Shown: positions 19,120 through 28,431, numbered from the stretch's first letter. The stretch is DNA of 64,000 bases from Methanofervidicoccus sp. A16 (GCF_003351865.1 NZ_CP022242.1:992001-1056000), one strand, 5' to 3'. The notes: a model not told the origin generated them from the sequence alone. Numbers and translations are program-made.

Positions 19120-19521
19120 TTAACTCTTTTCCCCTTTCAACTCCTCCAACACCTTATCCAAATCCACCTCTACAGGAGAAGATAGTTTAATCACCTCCTC
19201 CTTCTCATCCTTATACCTTGGTATAATATGGAAGTGTAGATGAGGTACCTCCTGTCCAGCGGTAGGTTTGTTGTTATTTAATATATTATAACCATCAAAA
19301 TTTAGAGGTTTTAGTATCTCTAAAACCTTCTTGATAGTTCTAATTAGAGCTAAGGCGGTATCCTCTGGGAGTTCCTCAAAGGTTTCATAGTGCTCCTTAG
19401 GTATAACTAGAGTATGCCCCTTACTCCTTGGATTTATATCTAAGAATGCCATAGTCTTTTCATCCTCGTATATTACCTTTGCAGGTATCTCCTTCTTAAC
19501 TATCTTACAGAAGATACACAT
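19120..19521 (-). CDS. HIT-family nucleotide hydrolase/transferase
   Basis: The protein has 133 residues with the histidine triad VPHLHFHIIPRY near the C-terminus, the N-terminal CIFCKIV cysteine pair (a likely zinc site with later histidines) and KGHTLVIPKEHYE. Family members hydrolyse or transfer nucleoside monophosphates from substrates such as AMP-lysine or dinucleotides; the physiological substrate in methanogens is not defined. GAGGTGATACT precedes the start. It is the last gene of an apparent three-gene operon with GGGP synthase and dehydroquinate synthase II, starting 4 bp after the former's stop. Confidence 0.92.
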   Translation of the reverse strand: MCIFCKIVKKEIPAKVIYEDEKTMAFLDINPRSKGHTLVIPKEHYETFEELPEDTALALIRTIKKVLEILKPLNFDGYNILNNNKPTAGQEVPHLHFHIIPRYKDEKEEVIKLSSPVEVDLDKVLEELKGEKS

Positions 19522-19525
19522 AGTA

Positions 19526-20284
19526 TCACCTCAACTTCTCCCTTCCTGCCCTCTTTACAGCATCCCTTATATCCTCCATAACAGAAGGATTTCCCTCTAC
19601 AACAGTACCTGTTACAAGGGCATCTGCTCCACTTACTATTTTCCTGTAAGCCACTTCAGGAGTCCTTATACCTCCCCCTACTATGATGTTGATACCACTT
19701 AACTCCTTAGAAACCCTGATCATCTCATCACTTACAGGGTACTCTGCACCACTTCCAGCCTCTAAATACGCCCATCTCATCCCAAAGTACCTTGCAGAGA
19801 GACAGTACATGGCAGCTATCTCAGGTTTCCTCTGAGGTATCTCATTCACCTCCCCAACAAATCCCACTGCAGTCCTCTTTACAGGTTCAACGCCTAAGTA
19901 TGCCATAGGTATAGGTTCTAAGGAGTACCTCTTAATAATAGGTGCTCCCAAGGTAGGTGCCAAGGTTGTCCAGTAGGTGTTGTTGGAGTTCATAAGGGAC
20001 ATGAAGAATACAGCGTCTGCATAGGGAGTCAGTCCATCTATATTACCAGGGAAGAGTATAACAGGGACATCCTTAACTACCCTCTTTATCTCCCTTGTAA
20101 TCTCGTCTAAGTTAGACACCCCAATACTCCCTCCAACGATTACAGCATCTGCGTACTCCCCAACCCTCTCCAACACCTGGGAGATATTCCTATCTTCAGG
20201 ATCCACAAGTACAAAGTAGAGGGCACCTTCACTTTCCAGAATACTGTAAAGTCTCCTCTCCACCTTCCCAATGGAGATCTCCAT
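19526..20284 (-). CDS. Geranylgeranylglyceryl phosphate synthase
   Basis: The enzyme joins sn-glycerol-1-phosphate to geranylgeranyl diphosphate, the first committed step of archaeal ether-lipid synthesis. The 252 residues show the PcrB/GGGPS TIM barrel: FVLVDPEDRN, ADAVIVGGSIGV, VPVILFPGNIDG, ADAVFFMSLMNS, YLEAGSGAEYPV and IIVGGGIRTPEVA with the terminal ADALVTGTVVEG. The length fits group II archaeal enzymes. The start follows GGTGTTATAAG. It lies 11 bp after dehydroquinate synthase II and 4 bp before the HIT gene. Confidence 0.95.
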   Translation of the reverse strand: MEISIGKVERRLYSILESEGALYFVLVDPEDRNISQVLERVGEYADAVIVGGSIGVSNLDEITREIKRVVKDVPVILFPGNIDGLTPYADAVFFMSLMNSNNTYWTTLAPTLGAPIIKRYSLEPIPMAYLGVEPVKRTAVGFVGEVNEIPQRKPEIAAMYCLSARYFGMRWAYLEAGSGAEYPVSDEMIRVSKELSGINIIVGGGIRTPEVAYRKIVSGADALVTGTVVEGNPSVMEDIRDAVKRAGREKLR

Positions 20285-20295
20285 CTTATAACACC

Positions 20296-21381
20296 TTACC
20301 TCTCAATTATAGTCTCCTTTATAGCCATTCCAAAGTGCCTGGCACTCTCATCGAATTTTATAAGTACCTTATCCCCCTCCTTCAAATCCACCACAGAGAT
20401 AGGTTTCCCTCCCTCTCCAACTAACCTTATAGTCTCTGCATTCTGAAGGATAGTCCTCAGTATATCCCCCTTGTACTCTGCCTCCACGAGTACCAAGGGC
20501 CTCCTCTCTATCTTCACCCTGCCAACCACAGCCTCCCTTGTCATCCCATCTTTATTGACTATTAAAACCTTATCTCCTGCCTTCAACTCACTTAGGTACT
20601 TCGTCTTATTGCCTGGACAGAGGACGTAGGCATGTACAGGGCCAGCATTTACCCTGAAGGGCCTTGTAGCAACGTATGGGTTCTCTACAGTCTCCCCATG
20701 GACTAAGAATAGCCCTCTCGAGTAGGAGCCAACTAACATCCCCTCCCCTTCCTCCATAATAGTGCAGGTATCTATACATACCCTATCTCCGCTACCGATA
20801 GGTTCTACCTTCTTCACAGTGGCGTAGTCTAACTTTACCCTCTCGGCATTCATCTCCTCTATCATCTTTGAGAAGTCCTTAATCTCGTTAGTGTCTTTGG
20901 AACGTAGTAAGGTACCATCTACCCCTTTCTCCAGTATCTCGTATGCAGTCTTCCCCTCCTCTACATCATCTGTAACAGATACTATCTTAACATTACTATC
21001 TGCAAGTTTTGCTATAAGGTTCTCTAGAGGAATTATTGTCCAATCTTTCCCCTCTATTATGATGTAATCTACATATGGGTACTTACTTACCTCGGCAGCG
21101 TATTCCTCATCCTCCTTCCCCTCTATTGGTATGTATACTCCAGTCTCCTTTCCCAACTCCTTAGCCTTCCTTAATATATCCAAATCTTCTCCCTTACCTA
21201 TTACAACAATATCTGCATCGAGATCTTTAGATGCAACCTTTATATTTCCCAGTTCTCTAACCTTTTCAATATCCTCCTTAGGAACATAAACTGCAGGAAT
21301 AGAACTCTCCAAGGCGTCTTTTACTATCTCTTTTCTCTCATTCCAGTTATCTCCACTTACATATATCCATCCAAACTTCAT
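20296..21381 (-). CDS. aroB': 3-Dehydroquinate synthase II (AroB')
   Basis: The enzyme makes 3-dehydroquinate from 2-amino-3,7-dideoxy-threo-hept-6-ulosonate, the archaeal route into shikimate and aromatic amino acids that bypasses DAHP. The 361 residues begin MKFGWIYVSGDNWNERKEI. They include VKKVEPIGSGDRVCIDTC, EGEGMLVGSYSRGLFLVHGE, RPFRVNAGPVHAYVL and SARHFGMAIKETIIER, all typical of this archaeal family, which is unrelated to bacterial AroB. GAGGGATAAG precedes the ATG. It is the first gene of the GGGPS/HIT operon. Chorismate mutase at 34176-34484 acts later in the same pathway. Confidence 0.95.
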   Translation of the reverse strand: MKFGWIYVSGDNWNERKEIVKDALESSIPAVYVPKEDIEKVRELGNIKVASKDLDADIVVIGKGEDLDILRKAKELGKETGVYIPIEGKEDEEYAAEVSKYPYVDYIIIEGKDWTIIPLENLIAKLADSNVKIVSVTDDVEEGKTAYEILEKGVDGTLLRSKDTNEIKDFSKMIEEMNAERVKLDYATVKKVEPIGSGDRVCIDTCTIMEEGEGMLVGSYSRGLFLVHGETVENPYVATRPFRVNAGPVHAYVLCPGNKTKYLSELKAGDKVLIVNKDGMTREAVVGRVKIERRPLVLVEAEYKGDILRTILQNAETIRLVGEGGKPISVVDLKEGDKVLIKFDESARHFGMAIKETIIER

Positions 21382-21471
21382 CTTATCCCTCTTGATTATT
21401 ATGATAATAATTATTACGATAAATTATTATAATATTTATGGTTTTTATAATAATGAACAAAACTTTTTAAA

Positions 21472-21932
21472 ACCCTAGTTCCCACCAAAGTAATAATATA
21501 AAAAATAATAATAAAAACCCTAGTTCCTATCAAAAATGATAATATAAAAAATAATAAAAATAATTATAAAAAATAAAAAATAAAGAAAAAAGGTTTTAAA
21601 AAAAAAACAGAAGACTTCTATTATCCTATATACAAAAAATTTTAAAAGAAGATGAAGGGAAATGATCCTCTGTACACCTTCTAATATGGTGGATACCAAA
21701 ATAAGATTTCTTATCTTACCTAAGTGTTCAGAAAGATCCCTAAGGGTATTTAATAATTTTTATAGTTGGTTATTTTCACTGTTCTTTTAATCACTACTTG
21801 GTGAGAACCAAGATTATTTACTTTTTTACCTCTATCCCTTTTATTTTATTATTACTCCTAAGATCTTTATTATTCTTATTATAATAACCATTTTTATTGT
21901 TCTTTTAATCACTACTTGGTGGGAACTAAGGT
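21472..21932 (-). mobile_element. Repeat family 1, copy B (inverted relative to copy A), with nested ends
   Basis: On the plus strand the ends are ACCCTAGTTCCCACCAAAG and CTTGGTGGGAACTAAGGT. A second end-like copy lies 45 bp inside the left (ACCCTAGTTCCTATCAAA, from 21517), and another lies inside the right (ACTTGGTGAGAACCAAGATT, 21796-21815). The reverse complement aligns with copy A through most of its length. It has no ORF. The flanks (CTTTTTAAA and TAACTTTAA) are similar but not a perfect duplication, which suggests an older insertion. The double ends suggest an insertion next to, or duplication of, an existing end. It fills most of the 616-bp gap between aroB' and the hexuloisomerase gene. 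Confidence 0.75.
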
Positions 21933-21997
21933 TAACTTTAATATATTTTTTTATAATTTATATAATTATTATTATCTTTATTAGGAGATCATTGATT

Positions 21998-22534
21998 TCA
22001 TAACAAATTACAATGCCTTCTCTTCATATCCTCCTCAGAAATATTTAATTTCCTCCTCAAAAGATATATTATCCCATCTAACAGTATAAAGGCAAGTTCC
22101 TCAAAGAGAGTACCCATTGGAAAGTACTCCCTATTATAATCCCCTATATTCAGATCTATATGGATATCTGAAATATCTCCTATTTCTCCCTTACCTCCAA
22201 TAGATACTATCTTAACATTCCAGCCCTCTTTCCTTACCTTCTTAACCATATTAACTACTGAGTAAGTCCTCCCACTACGAGATACTACCAGAAGTATATC
22301 ACCATCTCCTATAGAGGGACAGTTAGGTTCCCCAACGAAGTAGGCGTTAAACCCCAAGTGCATCAACCTCATGGTAAATGCCTGGGCTACGTATCCACTT
22401 CTACCAACACCGTAGGTGAATATCTTAGAGTTGGAGGAGGCGATCAAGTCTACCAGTTGTTTTACACTATCCCAATTGATATTCTTCAACCTCTTTAAAT
22501 GTAGTACAACCTCATCAATATAATCCTCAAGCAA
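21998..22534 (-). CDS. 6-Phospho-3-hexuloisomerase (SIS domain)
   Basis: The enzyme interconverts D-arabino-hex-3-ulose 6-phosphate and fructose 6-phosphate in the ribulose-monophosphate route by which many archaea make pentoses. The 178 residues are one SIS domain: KIFTYGVGRSGYVAQAF, RLMHLGFNAYFVGE, LLVVSRSGRT and a C-terminal FEELAFILLDGII. The start is a TTG at 22534, preceded by GGTGATAAC, a canonical SD with normal spacing; no ATG fits. It begins 8 bp after the cofE stop and is probably co-transcribed with it. Confidence 0.9.
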   Translation of the reverse strand: MLEDYIDEVVLHLKRLKNINWDSVKQLVDLIASSNSKIFTYGVGRSGYVAQAFTMRLMHLGFNAYFVGEPNCPSIGDGDILLVVSRSGRTYSVVNMVKKVRKEGWNVKIVSIGGKGEIGDISDIHIDLNIGDYNREYFPMGTLFEELAFILLDGIIYLLRRKLNISEEDMKRRHCNLL

Positions 22535-22542
22535 GTTATCAC

Positions 22543-23313
22543 CTAATCCCTGAAGACATCCTCCTCCTTAGACCTTATTAGATCTTTCCCCCTCCCGTCT
22601 GTAAAGGGCACTGGAGCGTTTCTTATTATCACCACAGGTATTCCCTCGTTAGACTCTCCCATAAGTATCGAGGCGGCAGATGCTAACTCATCCCCTATGG
22701 CAACCTCCGTACTTTTTAAGGGCTTATTAAATAGATCCTTCTCTCCCTTTCTATCCCAGAGTGCACAGACACCACTAACTCCTATGGCTACCCCAATGGA
22801 ACCTCTCCTAAAGGGCCTCCCCATACTATCACTTATTATAACCCCTATCCTCTTCCCAGTCTTCCTCTCTATCATCTCCCTAAGTAATGAGGCACTTTTA
22901 TCTGGATCCTCTGGGAGAGGTTTTATTGCATCCTTGAGGTTACTCTCATCCACCCCACTGTTGGCACATACAAACCCATGTTTAGTCTCTGTGATAATGA
23001 ATCCATCCCCTATCTTCACTATCTCCTTCGCCTGATCCAGTATCACCTGAACAACCTCTGGAGACTTTCCCAACTTTTCTGCCAACTTGTGGGCTAAAGG
23101 TGTTGGTTTAACATCCTCCTTTTTTATAATATTTCCCTCAAGTTTCGATATAAGTGTCTCTGCCACCACTACAATATCTTTATCTCTCAATGGATAGGAG
23201 GATATGAGATCTGCCAGATATTCTATCCCTAAGTTGTCATCTTCAGATATTACAGGTATTTCAAGGCCTATAAGTTCCATTCTTCTTTTCTCTTTTATAT
23301 ACTTCTCAACCAT
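22543..23313 (-). CDS. cofE: Coenzyme F420-0:L-glutamate ligase
   Basis: CofE adds glutamates to F420-0 with GTP, completing the hydride carrier used throughout methanogenesis. The 256 residues carry DIVVVAETLISKLEGN, FIITETKHGFVCANSGVDESN, GVIISDSMGRPFRRGSIGVAIG and a C-terminal RNAPVPFTDGRG segment, all characteristic. I kept the ATG at 23313, which follows GGGATCTT; an internal ATG at residue 12 matches the usual family start but lacks an SD. The hexuloisomerase gene follows closely. Confidence 0.94.
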   Translation of the reverse strand: MVEKYIKEKRRMELIGLEIPVISEDDNLGIEYLADLISSYPLRDKDIVVVAETLISKLEGNIIKKEDVKPTPLAHKLAEKLGKSPEVVQVILDQAKEIVKIGDGFIITETKHGFVCANSGVDESNLKDAIKPLPEDPDKSASLLREMIERKTGKRIGVIISDSMGRPFRRGSIGVAIGVSGVCALWDRKGEKDLFNKPLKSTEVAIGDELASAASILMGESNEGIPVVIIRNAPVPFTDGRGKDLIRSKEEDVFRD

Positions 23314-24324
23314 AAGATCCCAGATATAGACTTATTATTTATGGCCTTAGAGATCATGACAAGATACAATCAATATTGATAACTAAATTAGGAAATTTTC
23401 TCTTTCTAGTATCGAAGATAGGAGGAATTCATCTTTATAAAAATAATAAATCTGAATCTCTCTGTTTTTCATATAACTTAAAAACTATTTTGAGAAGGAC
23501 AATATGAAGAACTTTTATTATTAATATTTTTATTTTTAAATTAATATTTTTACTTTAATCTTTATACTCTTCCTTATAATTTATTATGAATAAAATGTTG
23601 GATATATTACTTCTTAAACTTCAATTTAATAAAAAATAATCTTAAATATTTACTAATAAACACTATATAAAAATAAAAGATCCTTAATAGATATTTTCAA
23701 TAGATTCATACTTTTTTATACCTTATTATAACTCATTTATAAATTAAAACTCTTCTTGAAAATTCTAATTCCCATTTAAAAAATATTAAAAAAATAATTA
23801 GAGAAATTGTTTAAAAATGGGAAGAAAATATAAAAGAATAATCCTCTCTTTTACTCCTAGGTATTGGAGGAAAGGAGATTTTCTACCCTCTTTTAGATAT
23901 CTTTTATATTACGATTTTCACATTATCCCTTAGTATCCAGGAAAAATCTTAATAGATACAATTAATAGCTTCACTTCTTTTTAATAATTTTTAGTTATCC
24001 TTTTTGATAGAAATTAAGGTAATTTTCTCAATAACCTTAATACTTCTATAATTAATTTGATAATATAATAATTAAATTAAAATTAAAAAAGTAATAAATA
24101 ATAAAAAAAGAGAATTTTACGAAATAAAACCTCGTCAAAGAGGAATTCATCCTTTACAAGGTTTAAACTGTTTAAATCTAAGGTTAGAAGTATGGGAGAG
24201 GCACCTTATATTTTATGATATATTTTTATTATCTTATGATTAAAAATAACGGTTCTAATACTACCATAGCACAGTTAAATAAATTGCATCCTATAGCTAA
24301 TAATTCCTTACTAGAAAGAGAAAA
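23314..24324. other. 1-kb AT-rich gap with an eroded repeat element
   Basis: No gene is seen. Roughly the third quarter (23762-24020) looks like a decayed repeat-family-1 element. The remainder is AT-rich, with oligo-T and oligo-A tracts and short GC-richer islands (for example near 24120-24200) that do not fold into an obvious tRNA. Confidence 0.5.
23762..24020. mobile_element. Repeat family 1, decayed copy E
   Basis: The left boundary reads ATTCTAATTCCCATTTAAA and the right TTTTTGATAGAAATTAAGGT, imperfect versions of the family ends in opposite orientation 259 bp apart. The core does not clearly match the other copies and no target duplication is visible, so this is tentative. Confidence 0.4.
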
Positions 24325-25401
24325 TTAACTAATTACTTTTATATACTCGTTGAATGCCTCCCTAGAAGTGCCCACTACAACCCTCATATACTCCCCCTTG
24401 GTAGTTATTACCTTCTCTAACTTACCTCTGACAACTATCCTCTCTCCCTTAAATGCCTGGCCTGCGTAGGTGTGTGTAAATGATACTACCTCCTTAATAC
24501 TAGGTGCCAGATGCTTATCCCTGCCTTCCAATATCCTAACATCCTCCACCTTGTAGATGCCAGGGCTGTCAAATATATAGTCATCGTTAACTACGAGGGC
24601 CTCTATCTCAACAGGTCCCAGGTTTCTGTAGATAGTATTCCAGTTATCCTCTATCTCATCCCAGTCCCTAGTTGCAAGTATATCAAAGGTAGTATTTTCA
24701 ATTAACCCCCTGTTGTACTTTCTAATCTCATGTCTTAGGAACTCCTGGTAGGAAATAGTATTGTCTTTTATTCTCTTGTTGTACACCTTTTTCCAATGTT
24801 CCTCTGAGAGAGGTTTTATTATCTCTCTGTATTTACTGTACTTTTCATCTTCAAAGATAGATCTCAATATCTCTCTTGCAGTTCTATGGTTCTTCATACC
24901 GTATATTACAAAGTCTATATCTGAATTTTCACTGTTTAACCTTAAAAGGGTGGAACCAGACACCCCCATATATTTATAGTCTAACCCACACTGGTGGAAT
25001 ATATTGGCAAGGGTTTTACACTTCTCCTCAAAGGGATTTTGACAGTTGTTGAGTATCTCCTCCAACCTCTCCTGGGGCCTCAGTATCTTTATTATTTTAT
25101 CTTTACTAACTGCATGTAGTAGAACATCCCTTCTATCATCGTAGTATAGATACTCTGGATACATATCCCTTAGTATGTCATAGGTTTTTCTGGTATCTGA
25201 TATTTTGATATACCTTTTTCCATCTAACTCTCTTATATCTCCTCTATTTAAATTATACCTGTCTATAACATCTTTACCTGCCACATCTAGATTTAAATAT
25301 CTTAGAAATGCAAAAACCCTGTCCCTTGGATGTTCATAGGTATTCACTGCAAAGAACCCAATTTCAGTCTCTACAAAATCTCGTAATCTAACCTTTACCA
25401 T
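24325..25401 (-). CDS. Archaeal nucleotidyltransferase-domain protein, function unknown
   Basis: The protein has 358 residues. The middle holds a polymerase-beta-type nucleotidyltransferase motif: YMGVSGSTLLRLNSENSDIDFVIYG (the GS...DxD pattern), with a likely third carboxylate in the later FDILATRDWDE. The N-terminal ~130 residues (RDRVFAFLRYLNLD, KRYIKISDTRKTYDILRDMYPEY) look like a separate domain, and the C-terminus (GERIVVRGKLEKVITTKGEYMRVVVG) resembles a small OB-like fold. The family appears conserved in methanogens, but I know no assigned role. Transfer of a nucleotide to RNA, protein or small molecule is possible. It is transcribed alone, with ~120 bp of AT-rich spacer on the far side of its stop. 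Confidence 0.6.
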   Translation of the reverse strand: MVKVRLRDFVETEIGFFAVNTYEHPRDRVFAFLRYLNLDVAGKDVIDRYNLNRGDIRELDGKRYIKISDTRKTYDILRDMYPEYLYYDDRRDVLLHAVSKDKIIKILRPQERLEEILNNCQNPFEEKCKTLANIFHQCGLDYKYMGVSGSTLLRLNSENSDIDFVIYGMKNHRTAREILRSIFEDEKYSKYREIIKPLSEEHWKKVYNKRIKDNTISYQEFLRHEIRKYNRGLIENTTFDILATRDWDEIEDNWNTIYRNLGPVEIEALVVNDDYIFDSPGIYKVEDVRILEGRDKHLAPSIKEVVSFTHTYAGQAFKGERIVVRGKLEKVITTKGEYMRVVVGTSREAFNEYIKVIS

Positions 25402-25525
25402 ATTTTCACAGTATGTTATTCTGTTATCCAGTTGCTAGGAATATTTAGAAGTTTTTAAATTAATCAATTTTTATTTTTAATTTTTTAATTTAATTATTAA
25501 AATTTTTATTAAAAAGATTAAAAAA

Positions 25526-26080
25526 TTAACTTTTGTTATTTATACACTCTAAAATAGCCCTCTTAATATCCTCTACAGTGTCGAGGACTGTAATACCTTC
25601 CATTTCCCTTAACTTATCAACGTTCTCTACATCTTCCTTCCTTATACGTAATTTCAAGGTCTTTCCTCCAGGTAGAATGGTCTCTAATTCTCCAACTTTG
25701 TTATCTGGAGGATATATATAAACAGGTACTCCGGCTTTGATTGCCTGAGATACTGAGTTTGTAATAAGTGTATCTGCTATACAGTGGGCGATCTTTGCTA
25801 CAGTATTTGCAGTTGTTGGTGCTACTACAAATATATCGTACTTTCCAGTTTGTAGTTTTCCTGCTAAGAATGGGGCGTTGGCGTTTACCTCTACCCCTAT
25901 ATCCTGAAATTCTGCTATCAACTTATCCCATAGTTTATACCACTTTAATACAGTTTTAGCACTTTGAGAGGCGTAAACATCTATATCTACCTTGAACTCA
26001 TTTTTTAAGAATATCATAGTGTCTACTACCTTCTCTATTTTGTCTCCACAACCTGTTATACCCCAGGCGACCCTTATCAT
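25526..26080 (-). CDS. afpA: Archaeoflavoprotein, ferredoxin-linked electron carrier
   Basis: The 184-residue flavoprotein belongs to the FMN-binding flavoprotein/decarboxylase fold: VAWGITGCGDKIEKVVD, YDIFVVAPTTANTVAKIAHCIADTLITNSVSQAIKAG, with P-x-x-x-N/A flavin-site features. AfpA of Archaeoglobus takes electrons from ferredoxin; that role is assumed here. The frame is open to 26110 inside the upstream gene, but the ATG at 26080 has a perfect AGGTGAT site and gives the family start MIRVAWGITG, so I use it. It begins 8 bp after the stop of the GAPOR gene, and its SD overlaps that stop region. The two are almost certainly co-translated. Confidence 0.85.
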   Translation of the reverse strand: MIRVAWGITGCGDKIEKVVDTMIFLKNEFKVDIDVYASQSAKTVLKWYKLWDKLIAEFQDIGVEVNANAPFLAGKLQTGKYDIFVVAPTTANTVAKIAHCIADTLITNSVSQAIKAGVPVYIYPPDNKVGELETILPGGKTLKLRIRKEDVENVDKLREMEGITVLDTVEDIKRAILECINNKS

Positions 26081-26088
26081 AATATCAC

Positions 26089-28002
26089 CTATTTTGTATT
26101 CATTTTCCAATCTATTCCTAGTAATCTACTGTATTCATCAAGTACTCTCTTTATATACTCCTTCAGTTTACCTTCTCCCTCCACTTCAAAGTAGGAGGCC
26201 CAAGTTTCATTTCCAAACTCTTCAGCCCCACCTACGATTAGATCCTTAACCCTCTGACTCTCAATATATGGAGGATAACCTCCTAACAGTTTATCGTAGA
26301 TCCATATATCTTTTATTAATTTGTAAGTAATACTTTTTATATCCTCCCCTGTAGTTTCCTTTACTAAGGTGTCCAGGAGTGGAGCACACCATCCCCTGTG
26401 GAATCTACATAGTCCTATATTATCTAAGGTGATCTCCTCTATAATTCTTTCTACACTTAATCTAGCCAGTTCCTCAGGTTCTGGGAATACACCAGCCTTA
26501 TAGTAGGTAAGATATCTCCCCTGTATAAGGTAAGGGATGAAGTTTCCAATTGCCCAGTACATGGTCGGAGATATTCCTCCCTCATCTCCAAAGGGCACAT
26601 ATACCCCGTAGTCGTTGAACCTCTTAAAGGCATTACTATTCTCTAGTCTTCCCTTAAACCTCTCGTTAAGTATCTTGGAGGCCTTTCTTATCCCTAGTCC
26701 CAGTATCCTTCCCATCTCATTTTTACCGAAAGCCACGATCTCTGCAAGTTTAACTGCCAACTCTCCATTGTACTGGGAGTTCTTCAGTATATCCTCTTCA
26801 TCTTTATACTGGGATATGTCAAATACAGGTTTGTCTATACCTACCTTTTCAGGTTTCAGTAATCCCACATGGAGAAGTTCAAAAACCCAGGCTATTAAAT
26901 TTCCACACTCTATAGCGTCAAAGCCTAATGAGTCTATAGTATGAACTACCTTATCAGTGGCATATATATCGAAGATTCCTAGAAGAGGCCCACCGGCCTC
27001 ATAGGGTTCGTAATCCACCTTTAAACCTTTTCTGTACTTCTTACATTGGACAGGGCAGGGCTCTCCACAGGTTGTCCAATTTCTAGGCTCAATCGCCTCT
27101 CTGTTGAACCTTTCTACTAGATATTTTAATATCTTTTTGTGAAACTCCATTCTTATATGTTTTGGTATATAGGGCATCCTCCAGTTAAAGATGGGAGTGG
27201 TATCTAATAGATATAAATAGTTATTTCCAAAGGTTCCTCCAGTACCTGTCTCCTCGTTGTACCTGTACTTCTTAGTATGTTCTAGAATAACCTCCATATA
27301 GGGTTTGTTGTAGTACTCCTCCACCATATTTTTAAGTTTTTTCGCCAATTCCTTCTCCTTCTTTAACTCCTCCTTAATACTATCCTTATCTCCGTAATAT
27401 ACAATACCTAGGATGTTATGGGCTCTGAAGAGGACAGAACCAACTCCTCCCCTTCCAGCCCAATCCTCTGAACCTTCAAGGAGTTTCCCATTTTTTACAG
27501 TCTGGGAAAATATAGCTCCCATATTGGTGTTTATCCCTGCAGGTCCAACTATGAGAGCCCTGTAGTTCTTCTCGCCGAATTTTTCTAATATGTAGTCGTT
27601 TAAGTGGTAAATATTGGTATATTCCTCCAAGTAGGACTCCATATCTATAAAATCTATCTTTATATCCTCTCCGTCCCTCTCTATGATAAGGAGACTAGGT
27701 TTATCACACTTACCAATAATAGCAACGTTCCTCAACCCTGTGAATTTAAGTGTATACCCTGCTCCACCCATTGCTGAAAAGAAGAAACCATCCCAGAGAG
27801 GAGATCTGAAGGTAAATATTAACCTATTTCCACCTATTACGGGCAAAACGCCCCTTCCAAAGGTTAGTATGTTTTTTTCATGGTATGGAGGATATTTCCA
27901 GGTTTCATATTTATGATGAATGTAGGCTCCCCAACTTAGTGGAAAGAAGTTTCCTTTTACAGTTTCATACATCTTATTTTTAACATCTATTATTATATTC
28001 AT
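26089..28002 (-). CDS. gor: Glyceraldehyde-3-phosphate:ferredoxin oxidoreductase (AOR family, tungsten/molybdenum)
   Basis: The 637-residue protein belongs to the aldehyde ferredoxin oxidoreductase superfamily, which carries a bis-pterin tungsten or molybdenum centre and a 4Fe-4S cluster. Visible motifs are SPLWDGFFFSAMGGAGYTLKFTG and SEDWAGRGGVGSVLFRAHN (pterin binding), TTCGEPCPVQCKKY (CX3CX3C cluster cysteines), and GLCRFHRGWCAP with the fourth cysteine region near the end. The N-terminus (FFPLSWGAYIHHKYETWK) fits the methanococcal GAPOR branch, which oxidises glyceraldehyde 3-phosphate to 3-phosphoglycerate and reduces ferredoxin, rather than general AORs. Substrate assignment is by resemblance. 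afpA follows 8 bp downstream. Confidence 0.82.
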   Translation of the reverse strand: MNIIIDVKNKMYETVKGNFFPLSWGAYIHHKYETWKYPPYHEKNILTFGRGVLPVIGGNRLIFTFRSPLWDGFFFSAMGGAGYTLKFTGLRNVAIIGKCDKPSLLIIERDGEDIKIDFIDMESYLEEYTNIYHLNDYILEKFGEKNYRALIVGPAGINTNMGAIFSQTVKNGKLLEGSEDWAGRGGVGSVLFRAHNILGIVYYGDKDSIKEELKKEKELAKKLKNMVEEYYNKPYMEVILEHTKKYRYNEETGTGGTFGNNYLYLLDTTPIFNWRMPYIPKHIRMEFHKKILKYLVERFNREAIEPRNWTTCGEPCPVQCKKYRKGLKVDYEPYEAGGPLLGIFDIYATDKVVHTIDSLGFDAIECGNLIAWVFELLHVGLLKPEKVGIDKPVFDISQYKDEEDILKNSQYNGELAVKLAEIVAFGKNEMGRILGLGIRKASKILNERFKGRLENSNAFKRFNDYGVYVPFGDEGGISPTMYWAIGNFIPYLIQGRYLTYYKAGVFPEPEELARLSVERIIEEITLDNIGLCRFHRGWCAPLLDTLVKETTGEDIKSITYKLIKDIWIYDKLLGGYPPYIESQRVKDLIVGGAEEFGNETWASYFEVEGEGKLKEYIKRVLDEYSRLLGIDWKMNTK

Positions 28003-28431
28003 AGTTTCATCTCAAGATGTTTTGTAGTTTTATTAACTATTATCGTTTATCTTATTAAAACCTTAGTTTTTATTAAGAAATTTTGATAACTATAGTAATT
28101 TAAATAATTACATAAATAAAAATTAAAAAATCTTAAAATGTTTTCTGATCATTGGGATTAAAATAGATGATATTATCAAATACTCAGAAAAGTCCTTTTC
28201 CTCCAAATCAGGAATAGAAGAGAGATCTCTAGATATGTTTATACTTTTTATTTTTTAATAACTTCTCTAGTTTTTTACCACTAGTTTTTATAATAATTAT
28301 TTTGATCATAGACATAACTTTTCAATTTATAATAAAAAATTAATAATAATTGAAATAATTGGAGTAAAAATAGCAACATAAAAAGAGACAGAATTATATT
28401 ATATAAAAAAATTTAAACTTTTTAACAGTAA
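28003..28431. other. AT-rich spacer, no gene seen
   Basis: This 429-bp spacer lies between the primase large-subunit stop and the GAPOR start, and carries the GAPOR promoter somewhere in its right part. An end-like motif of repeat family 1 (AACCTTAGTTTTTATTAAG near 28062) is too degenerate to call as a copy. Confidence 0.5.

Noticed and set aside
26080-26110. Upstream start for the archaeoflavoprotein overlapping GAPOR
   Set aside because: The ATG at 26080 has AGGTGAT at proper spacing and gives the family N-terminus; the upstream start has none.
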